Positions 1 to 5,095 of a stretch of DNA of 20,946 nucleotides are shown here, piece after piece (position 1 is the stretch's first letter; each line of letters starts with the position of its first letter). Under the pieces are notes generated by a model. It searched no databases, was not told the DNA's origin, and saw only the letters and a list, made by a program, of their open reading frames with translations. Position numbers and translations under genes: made by a program. The stretch lies in IMG/VR virus record IMGVR_UViG_3300008267_000862, positions 1 through 20,946 of that record; one strand, written 5' to 3'. Source of the DNA: a virus.

Positions 1-73
1 CTCCTATAGCTCAACTGGATAGAGCAACAGATTTCTAATCTGTAGGTTTCAGGTTCGATCCCTGATAGGGGTA
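1..73 (+). tRNA. tRNA-Arg (anticodon TCT), missing first base
   Basis: The cloverleaf folds completely. Six of the seven acceptor pairs are visible (1-6 with 66-71); the seventh would pair a base just before the window with T72, so the gene is cut by one base at its 5' end. The D stem is GCTC/GAGC at 9-12 and 22-25. The anticodon stem ACAGA/TCTGT (27-31, 39-43) closes a loop TTTCTAA with anticodon TCT at 34-36. The T stem TCAGG/CCTGA (49-53, 61-65) closes loop TTCGATC. The discriminator is A73 and CCA is not encoded. The tRNA reads AGA/AGG, and AGA is the main arginine codon in the phage genes downstream. Confidence 0.95.
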
Positions 74-78
74 CTTGG

Positions 79-98
79 TTTATAATATTTATTATAAA
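79..98 (+). repeat. AT-only inverted repeat after tRNA-Arg
   Basis: The arms TTTATAAT (79-86) and ATTATAAA (91-98) are perfect reverse complements with a 4-base loop ATTT. The repeat begins 6 bases after the tRNA discriminator and ends 9 bases before the start codon of the next gene. It could be a weak hairpin used in tRNA 3' processing, or it may only reflect overlap of promoter-like AT motifs. It has no GC pairs and no T-run, so it is not a convincing terminator. Confidence 0.4.
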
Positions 99-100
99 CA
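85..100 (+). promoter_or_regulatory. AT-rich leader motif, copy 1
   Basis: The sequence ATATTTATTATAAACA begins 23 bases upstream of the ATG at 108. It is nearly the same as the motif at 3446-3463, which also begins 23 bases before its ATG. This shared spacing is the best support for function. It may be a phage late promoter or a translation leader element; the sequence alone does not decide. A TATAAT box also lies at 81-86. Confidence 0.35.
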
Positions 101-107
101 CACCATA

Positions 108-497
108 ATGAAAATATTAACTGTGCTTCTAGCACTACTAATAAAGGTTTCATTATATTCTCAATACGTCCCCATAAACAAAAGATTTGATCAAGAAGAA
201 TATAGACTATTCATCCCAGGACATAGTCGTATGGTTGTTGATTCACTCTATAGAACAGATCAACTTTATAAGATTAAATTAATAGAGGAAGAAGATATCT
301 ACATCATCCAAAATAATGCTTTAAAGTTTGTTTGTGATCTTAGAACAGGAACAGCTGAAGTTTATTTTGATGGAAAACTTGATAGTAAGTATGCTATTAA
401 ATTTTGGGATAGTTATAATTTCTTTGTAATTAGATTTCCTTTAGCTCGTACTTCATATCATTTCTTTAGAGTTTATTCTCCAAATAAAGTTTGGTAA
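108..497 (+). CDS. Small secreted protein of unknown function
   Basis: The 129-residue protein starts at ATG 108. An in-frame TTG at 75 would extend it by 11 residues, but that lies directly against the tRNA and would place a charged, non-signal stretch in front of a clear signal peptide, so I reject it. Residues 1-19 form an N-terminal signal: MK, then a hydrophobic core of about 13 residues (ILTVLLALLIKV), ending SLYSQ. Cleavage before Gln after a small residue is typical of Bacteroidota signal peptides. The mature part is mixed alpha/beta, rich in Tyr, Phe and Asp, with no recognised domain and no lipobox cysteine. It sits between two tRNA genes, a usual place for phage accessory genes. 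A periplasmic or surface role, such as changing the host envelope, is an inference only. Confidence 0.75.
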   Translation: MKILTVLLALLIKVSLYSQYVPINKRFDQEEYRLFIPGHSRMVVDSLYRTDQLYKIKLIEEEDIYIIQNNALKFVCDLRTGTAEVYFDGKLDSKYAIKFWDSYNFFVIRFPLARTSYHFFRVYSPNKVW

Positions 498-530
498 TTT
501 AGAATTCATTTATTATATTTGCTCCAATCA

Positions 531-604
531 GCACCTTTAGCTCAATTGGTTAGAGTAACTGACTCATAATCAGTAGGTCGCAGGTTCGATTCCTGCAAGG
601 TGCA
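531..604 (+). tRNA. tRNA with CAT anticodon, probably tRNA-Ile2 (AUA)
   Basis: The fold is complete. The acceptor GCACCTT (531-537) pairs with AAGGTGC (597-603), with discriminator A604 and no encoded CCA. T538 is the conserved U8. The anticodon stem ACTGA/TCAGT (558-562, 570-574) closes loop CTCATAA with CAT at 565-567. The T stem is GCAGG/CCTGC. A CAT anticodon can mean Met or, after lysidine modification by TilS, Ile reading AUA. Acceptor pairs 4:69 and 5:68 are both C-G here, the pairs known to mark tRNA-Ile2 for E. coli TilS; E. coli elongator tRNA-Met has U-A and A-U there. The frequent ATA codons of the phage fit this reading. The tRNA itself is certain; the isoacceptor class is inferred. 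Confidence 0.93.
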
Positions 605-627
605 CTAAAAAGTAAGTTATTTAAAAT

Positions 628-634
628 AAAGGAG
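628..634 (+). promoter_or_regulatory. Strong Shine-Dalgarno before 644
   Basis: AAAGGAG lies 9 bases before the ATG at 644. It is one of only two good Shine-Dalgarno sequences in the window, and it fixes the start of the downstream membrane protein. Confidence 0.8.
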
Positions 635-643
635 AAACAAATT

Positions 644-961
644 ATGGAAACAACATCTTTCGTTTTAGGTATGCTCTCGATTATTGCAGTTGCTTTTATG
701 GCTGTAATTGTTTGGGGTATAGTTAAGATTAACAAATTAACAGCAGAGTTAAAATCCACTCATGAGTGGATAGATAATAATACTCGAGAGAGAGATTATA
801 ATTTTCAACAAGTTTATAAAAAATTTGAAGATACAGATCGTCAAACATCTTATGAGTTAGAACGAGTTTATAACCAAATAGCTGAGTGTCGTTCATATAC
901 AGACTCACGATTTGATAAAGCAACAGGATCAACTGGGGCTAAACAATTAATTAAAGGATAA
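644..961 (+). CDS. Membrane-anchored coiled-coil protein, unknown function
   Basis: The 105-residue protein has one hydrophobic segment at about residues 6-29 (LGMLSIIAVAFMAVIVWGIV), then a charged, helix-forming stretch (about 30-90) rich in Glu, Arg, Gln and Tyr with coiled-coil character, and a short Gly/Thr/Lys tail. The expected topology is a single N-terminal membrane helix with the rest on one side of the membrane. The start is set by AAAGGAG 9 bases upstream. It lies between the CAT tRNA and a strong terminator, so it closes a transcription unit. The size and layout resemble phage inner-membrane spanins, but no lysis genes are visible nearby. A second protein of the same design is at 2452-2727. 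Confidence 0.8.
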   Translation: METTSFVLGMLSIIAVAFMAVIVWGIVKINKLTAELKSTHEWIDNNTRERDYNFQQVYKKFEDTDRQTSYELERVYNQIAECRSYTDSRFDKATGSTGAKQLIKG

Positions 962-983
962 TAAATAATTAAACTTACTTTTT

Positions 984-1010
984 AAAGCGGCTTTTTGCCG
1001 CTTTTTTTCT
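984..1010 (+). terminator. Rho-independent terminator
   Basis: A perfect 8-base-pair stem, AAAGCGGC (984-991) with GCCGCTTT (997-1004), closes a TTTTT loop. It overlaps and is followed by a T-run at 1002-1008, then CT. It begins 22 bases after the stop codon of the membrane protein gene and separates the tRNA region from the next operon. It is the only canonical intrinsic terminator I found in the window. Confidence 0.92.
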
Positions 1011-1012
1011 TT

Positions 1013-1026
1013 ATATATTTATATAC
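1013..1026 (+). promoter_or_regulatory. AT-rich leader motif, copy 2
   Basis: ATATATTTATATAC lies directly against the ATG at 1027, right after the terminator. A new transcription start is expected here because the terminator ends the unit upstream. If this is a -10 type element, the transcript would have almost no leader, which is a problem for a simple promoter reading. Confidence 0.4.
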
Positions 1027-1449
1027 ATGAATATCAACAAAATATTTAACCTATTTAAATCTTCTGAGGAACCAGAAGAAGCTATTGTACAAATAGACTT
1101 GTCTGATAGTCCTATAATCTGGATTGGGGTATTTAAAAAGCTAATTGTAAATTATGAGACATTTGCTAAGCAGATAATTAAATTTTTAGGGGAAACTAGT
1201 CCGGATCTGGATACTGATGAGATTGAAAGGGCAAGTAGTTATATGGTTTACAGCAGGGCATATGATAACTTGTCAAAACTTGATTTCCAAGATACCACCC
1301 ATTTGGATTGTCTCAAGTTATCCTCAGATGAAATTTTTAAGCAAACCCTAACTAGTGCCTTAAATTATTATGAATCTTTAGAAGAATACGAAAAATGTAT
1401 TTATCTTAAACAAATTCAAGACATAATTAATTCTTCTGTATGTATATAA
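1027..1449 (+). CDS. Hypothetical helical protein, possible UVR-like C-terminus
   Basis: The 140-residue acidic protein is mostly helical and has no signal peptide or membrane segment. The first 20 residues are a charged leader (KSSEEPEEA). Residues about 113-135 (NYYESLEEYEKCIYLKQI) have the spacing of a UVR motif, the short helical hairpin found in UvrB/UvrC and ClpC-type proteins, in which an acidic-aromatic stretch is followed by E-K-C/A-x-x-L-K/R. This is a weak resemblance. It is the first gene after the terminator and heads an operon ending with the sigma factor. There is no Shine-Dalgarno; the start follows an AT-rich motif. I do not recognise the family. Confidence 0.75.
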   Translation: MNINKIFNLFKSSEEPEEAIVQIDLSDSPIIWIGVFKKLIVNYETFAKQIIKFLGETSPDLDTDEIERASSYMVYSRAYDNLSKLDFQDTTHLDCLKLSSDEIFKQTLTSALNYYESLEEYEKCIYLKQIQDIINSSVCI

Positions 1450-1465
1450 TAACAAATTAACAAAA

Positions 1466-1478
1466 ATATATTTAAATT
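1466..1478 (+). promoter_or_regulatory. AT-rich leader motif, copy 3
   Basis: ATATATTTAAATT lies directly before the ATG at 1479, in a 29-base gap. It is the most degenerate of the listed copies and may be no more than AT-rich leader. Confidence 0.25.
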
Positions 1479-1682
1479 ATGAAACATAGAGACAGTATTT
1501 TACGTGAGCTTAGCAAGATTGAAGGCTTAACTCACCAACTTAACTTTATTATCAACCAACAACAACCTGTTGAGGTCTATAAAGAAGCTTTAGAAAACAT
1601 TAACACTTCAATTGACCAAGCCAGAATGTATATTGAAAGTGAACCAATTGATGGTTATGAATTAAATGTTGCTGCGCGATGA
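1479..1682 (+). CDS. Short coiled-coil protein, unknown function
   Basis: The 67-residue protein is predicted to be almost entirely helical, with heptad-like hydrophobics (ILRELSKIEGLTHQLNFII) and a second helix around residues 30-54. It has no membrane segment and no recognised domain. Its TGA stop overlaps the ATG of the next gene in ATGA (1679-1682), so translation is probably coupled to the HD-domain protein, and the two may act together. Gene density, the overlap and phage-like codon use support it as real despite its small size. Confidence 0.72.
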   Translation: MKHRDSILRELSKIEGLTHQLNFIINQQQPVEVYKEALENINTSIDQARMYIESEPIDGYELNVAAR

Positions 1683-2455
1683 AATTAACAGCAGAACAAA
1701 TCCAAGATAATTGGAATAAATTTTTATCCATCATTGATGAGCATATCTCTGAGCCTAGATGTTCTGAATTAAAATCATTTTATGAATTATATGCTGAGCG
1801 TATTATGCTTATGCCTGCTTCCCATAAAAAAGAATATCACAATGCATTCCCAGGCGGTTATGTAGATCACGTATTACGAGTAGTACAATGTGCTCTTAAA
1901 CTCCACCAAGTGTGGAAAGAAATGGGGGTTGATACTTCTGCATATACCTTTGATGAATTAGTATTTGCTGCTTTAAATCATGACTTGGGTAAAATGGGTG
2001 ATGAAGAAAATGAATCATACCTCCCCCAGGACGACCAATGGAGAAAAGATAAACTAGGTGAAGATTACAAATTCAACAATCAACTTGAATACATGTCTGT
2101 CCCAGACCGCAGTTTGTATTTGTTAATGTCTCATGATATTGTATTTTCTAAAAATGAGATGTTAGCAATTAAGTTACATGATGGTTTATATGATGATGCT
2201 AACAAGCCATACTTAATGTCTTACCTCCCAGAAACTAAACCCCGCACAGCTTTAGTACATATCATCCACCAGGCAGATTTAATGGCTGCTAGGATTGAAT
2301 TTGAGCAAGAATGGAATGCGAAATTAAAAAATGGAACAACTCAAAATAAATCATTAAATTTCACAATTGAAAAAAACAAAAAAGCACCTATTAAAACTAA
2401 AGCTTTAGGTAATATCAAGAGTGAAGGATTAAAAAGTTTACTAGATAATATATGA
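1679..2455 (+). CDS. HD-domain metal-dependent phosphohydrolase
   Basis: The 258-residue protein carries the H...HD...D metal-binding pattern of the HD superfamily: H64 in PGGYVDHVLRV, H101-D102 in ALNHDLGK, and D200 in IIHQADLMAARIE. Further histidines at 54, 152, 167, 194 and 197 could complete a one- or two-metal site. The HNAFPGGYVDH segment resembles the HD domains of YhaM-type exoribonucleases and TraI_2/MOBH proteins, where H-x-(Y/F)-P-G-G-L-L-x-H is usual. Family members hydrolyse phosphoester bonds in nucleotides or nucleic acids; the substrate cannot be read from sequence. About 50 C-terminal residues are Lys/Asn-rich and probably flexible. It overlaps both neighbours by ATGA. A role in nucleotide metabolism or in cleaving signalling nucleotides made by the host is possible but inferred. 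Confidence 0.88.
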   Translation: MKLTAEQIQDNWNKFLSIIDEHISEPRCSELKSFYELYAERIMLMPASHKKEYHNAFPGGYVDHVLRVVQCALKLHQVWKEMGVDTSAYTFDELVFAALNHDLGKMGDEENESYLPQDDQWRKDKLGEDYKFNNQLEYMSVPDRSLYLLMSHDIVFSKNEMLAIKLHDGLYDDANKPYLMSYLPETKPRTALVHIIHQADLMAARIEFEQEWNAKLKNGTTQNKSLNFTIEKNKKAPIKTKALGNIKSEGLKSLLDNI

Positions 2456-2727
2456 TTATAGCAATTGTTATATTAAGTTTAATGGTTGTGATCCTAGGAT
2501 ACACAACCTTTAATCTTCTTAGAAAAAATGAAAAACAAGAAGATATATTGATAGGATACATGTCTTACCTAAACAAAATATCTGATATAATTGAAATGTC
2601 AGATAAAAAACTTAAAGAAGTAGACGCTAGAGAATCATTCAAATCAGATGATGAAGTAGGTTTTTTCTTCGAATCAGTTAAACAAATCCAAAGTATTTTA
2701 AACCAGTTCAATATTAAGAATTTATGA
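2452..2727 (+). CDS. Small membrane-anchored coiled-coil protein
   Basis: The 91-residue protein opens with a hydrophobic helix, residues 1-22 (MIIAIVILSLMVVILGYTTF), then a basic LLRKNEK stop-transfer segment and a helical, coiled-coil-like cytoplasmic region to residue 91. There is no lipobox or signal peptidase site, so a single-pass N-terminal anchor is expected. It overlaps the HD gene upstream (2452-2455) and the sigma gene downstream (2724-2727) with ATGA junctions, so all are probably made from one mRNA. It shares the design, but no obvious sequence similarity, with the protein at 644-961. Its function is unknown. Confidence 0.78.
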   Translation: MIIAIVILSLMVVILGYTTFNLLRKNEKQEDILIGYMSYLNKISDIIEMSDKKLKEVDARESFKSDDEVGFFFESVKQIQSILNQFNIKNL

Positions 2728-3443
2728 GTGATGTAGCAGCGGTAGTAGTAAAACCAAAAACTAGTGGGATGTATTTCACTCAAGAAACTGAAAATGCAAT
2801 TGTTGAGTATAATAATACTTTAGATTACGAGACAAAAAATAAAATATATCGTGATCGTATCCATTATGCGTTTTTTAAATTAACAGAAAATATTATCCAT
2901 ACTTTTAAGTTTTACTATACCGAAGTAAGTAATATTGAGGATTTACAACATGAGGTAATTTCATTTTTACTTTCTAAAATCCACTTATTCAACCCAGAAA
3001 GGGGGGCTAAAGCGTATTCATATTTTGGAACTATTGCTAAGCGTTATTTGATTATTTCAAATACTAAAAACTATAAAAAACGAGTAGACAAAGCACCGAT
3101 TGAAGAACTTGAATCAGATGAGAAATATAGCTATAATATTGATGATGCTCCTATTAATCAAAAACTTTCAATGTTTATAGATGAGTATGTTAAATATTGT
3201 TCTAATAATATTTATGAATTATTTCCTAAAGATGGAGATGCTAAAATAGCAGATGCAATTTTAGAATTATTCCGTAAAAGAGAAAACATAGATATATTTA
3301 ATAAAAAGGCGCTATACATTTACATTCGAGAAATTGTTGATGCTAAAACCCCAAAAATTACTAAAATAGCAAATAAACTTTACGATATATTTAAAAACCA
3401 TTATTATTTTTATTTAGAAAATGGGTATACAAATTTCCCATAA
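2724..3443 (+). CDS. T4 gp55-like late RNA polymerase sigma factor
   Basis: The 239-residue protein resembles T4-type gp55, the divergent sigma factor that directs host RNA polymerase to late promoters. Residues about 27-60 carry the AIVEYNN...KNKIY...FFKLTENIIHTF stretch seen at the front of these proteins. Residues 70-112 form a sigma region 2-like block: IEDLQHEVISFLL is the counterpart of the D-L-I/V-Q-E helix, and LFNPERGAKAYSYFGTIAKR matches the F-D/N-P-E-R-G-x-K-x-x-x-Y segment that recognises and melts the -10 element. A C-terminal helical part (180-239) may correspond to the region contacting the polymerase or clamp. It is the last gene of the coupled operon and lies just before the structural cluster, the expected target of late transcription. 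The call rests on recognised motifs, not on an alignment. Confidence 0.75.
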   Translation: MSDVAAVVVKPKTSGMYFTQETENAIVEYNNTLDYETKNKIYRDRIHYAFFKLTENIIHTFKFYYTEVSNIEDLQHEVISFLLSKIHLFNPERGAKAYSYFGTIAKRYLIISNTKNYKKRVDKAPIEELESDEKYSYNIDDAPINQKLSMFIDEYVKYCSNNIYELFPKDGDAKIADAILELFRKRENIDIFNKKALYIYIREIVDAKTPKITKIANKLYDIFKNHYYFYLENGYTNFP

Positions 3444-3445
3444 TT

Positions 3446-3463
3446 ATATTTATTATTAAACAC
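3446..3463 (+). promoter_or_regulatory. AT-rich leader motif, copy 4
   Basis: ATATTTATTATTAAACAC begins 23 bases before the ATG at 3469. Apart from one inserted base it matches ATATTTATTATAAACAC at 85-101, which has the same distance to its own ATG. It sits in the gap between the sigma factor gene and the first structural-cluster gene, where a late promoter is expected. Confidence 0.45.
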
Positions 3464-3468
3464 GTATC

Positions 3469-3810
3469 ATGAATGGTTTAGACAATGTTGTATTTGGTGG
3501 TAAAAAATTTTCTGACATATTAGAGGAGATATATAATAATCAAAAGAAAAAAGACAAACAAATCTCTGCTCTCATATCAGAATTAAAACCACTAGTAAAC
3601 GAAATAGGAGATGCTACTTTAATTGTTCCTTTAATTAAAGAATACTTAGAAATAAGTGTTAAAAATGATGAGCAATTAATTAAAATGGCTACTATTATTC
3701 AACGTATTATGAGTAATAATGGAACCGCCGAAGGCGGTTTTGGTATTTCTGAAGAAGAAAAAGCCCAATTACTTGCTGAAATAGACAAATTTAAAGAAGG
3801 AGGTAACTAA
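3469..3810 (+). CDS. Small helical protein at head of structural cluster
   Basis: The 113-residue protein has a charged helical body (about residues 14-85) with coiled-coil character, a glycine-rich linker at about 84-92 (NNGTAEGGFG), and a short charged C-terminal helix. No domain is recognised. The linker codons form a GC-rich hairpin in the mRNA. The last codons (KEGGN) contain a perfect AAGGAGGT for the next gene, whose ATG overlaps this stop (TAATG). The position, directly before the spike-like protein, suggests a virion assembly or baseplate role, but nothing in the sequence shows this. Confidence 0.75.
   Translation: MNGLDNVVFGGKKFSDILEEIYNNQKKKDKQISALISELKPLVNEIGDATLIVPLIKEYLEISVKNDEQLIKMATIIQRIMSNNGTAEGGFGISEEEKAQLLAEIDKFKEGGN
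3723..3739 (+). other. GC-rich hairpin inside coding sequence
   Basis: AACCGCC (3723-3729) pairs perfectly with GGCGGTT (3733-3739) around a GAA loop. Two G-T pairs (3722-3740 and 3721-3741) can extend the stem to nine. It is conspicuous in such an AT-rich gene. The following bases are TTGG, so a full terminator tail is missing. Confidence 0.65.
3797..3804 (+). promoter_or_regulatory. Perfect Shine-Dalgarno before 3810
   Basis: AAGGAGGT ends 5 bases before the ATG at 3810. It is the strongest ribosome binding site in the window and fixes the start of the spike-like protein, while most neighbouring structural genes have no such sequence. Confidence 0.8.
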
Positions 3811-5093
3811 TGCCTACAGTCTCATATGGCAATCAAACCAGTAATGGATCAAATTTTACTGCGGGTGCTTCATCTGGAGGAGCTACTACTTCTACTATAT
3901 CAACATATAGAGTAATAGATATCATTTTAGATGATACTCATATAGATTTTAAAAAATATGGAGAATGGAATGGTATAGGTACTATTTTTATAGATGCTGT
4001 TAAAAATCCTACTTTTAATAATGTTAGTTCTGGTAAAGTAGCAGCATATCCTCTTTTTCCAAATCTTAAACAATATCCATTAATTAATGAATTAGTTCCA
4101 ATAATATATCTTCCTAATACTAATATTACTACTAATACTACATCTGTATCTCCATATTATTTACCTCCTATTAATATTTGGAATAGCCAAATTCATAATG
4201 CTATCCCAGCTGCTAATATTTTACCTGATACACAAAGAAGAGATTATGATCAAACCGCTGCTGGAGCAACTATACGAAGAGTAGAAGACCAATCTACTGA
4301 AATAGACTTAGGAAAAACATTTAAAGAAACAAATATAAGCAACATACATCCTTTATTATCATATGAAGGAGATATTATATATGAAGGCAGATTTGGAAAT
4401 TCTATTAGGCTAGGATCTACAGTTAGTAAGGTTGCTATTAAAAATAATTGGTCTAATGGTGATGGTAAAGATGGGGATCCAATTACTATAATTCGAAATG
4501 GGCAGGGGGTATTATTAACTGATCCTTGGGTTCCTACAACAGAAGATATAGGTAATGATATGTCATCTATCTATTTAACTTCTACCCAACAAATTAATAA
4601 ATTTACTCTTACAAGTAATTTAGTTGACTCATACAATAAACTTCCCTCTACAGACATTCCCGATAATGTTAATTCATATTCAGGAAATCAAATAATTTTA
4701 AATTCAGGACGACTAGTATTTAACGCTAATAAAGATAGTATTATTTTAAGCTCTGAAAAATCAATGCATTTTTCTTCAGACACTACTATTAATATAGACG
4801 GTGGAACTCAAATTGTTTTAGCATCTCCTTTAGTACGTTTAGGAATTACTAGTGGAACAGAGGGAATAAATATTCAACCACCTGTATTGGGGGATAATTT
4901 AAATCTTTTATTAAAAGAATTATCTGTTTTTATGGATACTTTAAATATAGCTTTTAAAAATGCTGCTGACTCACTTGGAGCACCAATAGCCTCACTAAAT
5001 GCTATTTCTAGTGATGCTGAGGATATATCAATATCTATTAATAATTTTATTCAAGATAAAAAATTATTATCTAAAAATGTTAAAATTTCTTAA
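3810..5093 (+). CDS. gp5/VgrG-like baseplate hub or spike protein
   Basis: The 427-residue structural protein has a low-complexity Ser/Thr/Gly leader (1-32), then an OB-fold-like beta domain (about 33-100: RVIDIILDD...GTIFIDAV...LINELVPIIYLP), as in the N-terminal domain of T4 gp5 and VgrG. A second block carries EGRFGNSIRLGS (about 192-203) and GDPITIIRNGQG (about 222-233), which I associate with marine T4-like structural proteins. Residues about 290-345 are short alternating strands (IILNSGRLVFNANKDSIILS) that fit a beta-helix spike. The C-terminus is helical. No lysozyme domain is present, unlike T4 gp5. It is expected at the centre of the baseplate, piercing the cell envelope. It overlaps the preceding stop by one base. 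Confidence 0.62.
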   Translation: MPTVSYGNQTSNGSNFTAGASSGGATTSTISTYRVIDIILDDTHIDFKKYGEWNGIGTIFIDAVKNPTFNNVSSGKVAAYPLFPNLKQYPLINELVPIIYLPNTNITTNTTSVSPYYLPPINIWNSQIHNAIPAANILPDTQRRDYDQTAAGATIRRVEDQSTEIDLGKTFKETNISNIHPLLSYEGDIIYEGRFGNSIRLGSTVSKVAIKNNWSNGDGKDGDPITIIRNGQGVLLTDPWVPTTEDIGNDMSSIYLTSTQQINKFTLTSNLVDSYNKLPSTDIPDNVNSYSGNQIILNSGRLVFNANKDSIILSSEKSMHFSSDTTINIDGGTQIVLASPLVRLGITSGTEGINIQPPVLGDNLNLLLKELSVFMDTLNIAFKNAADSLGAPIASLNAISSDAEDISISINNFIQDKKLLSKNVKIS

Positions 5094-5095
5094 TT

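Noticed and set aside
75-107. TTG start extending the secreted protein by 11 residues
   Set aside because: It lies 2 bases after the tRNA discriminator and would cover the AT-rich leader; the ATG at 108 gives a clean signal peptide.
550-932. Minus-strand open frames in the tRNA/membrane-protein region
   Set aside because: They run across the antisense of a complete tRNA gene or of the coding frame at 644-961 and have no ribosome binding site or recognisable protein features.
2565-2783. Minus-strand open frame of 72 codons
   Set aside because: It is antisense to two well-supported overlapping genes and has no recognisable features.
3738-3745. Intragenic hairpin as a full Rho-independent terminator
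   Set aside because: Only a few T residues follow before GG, and the stem lies inside an intact gene.
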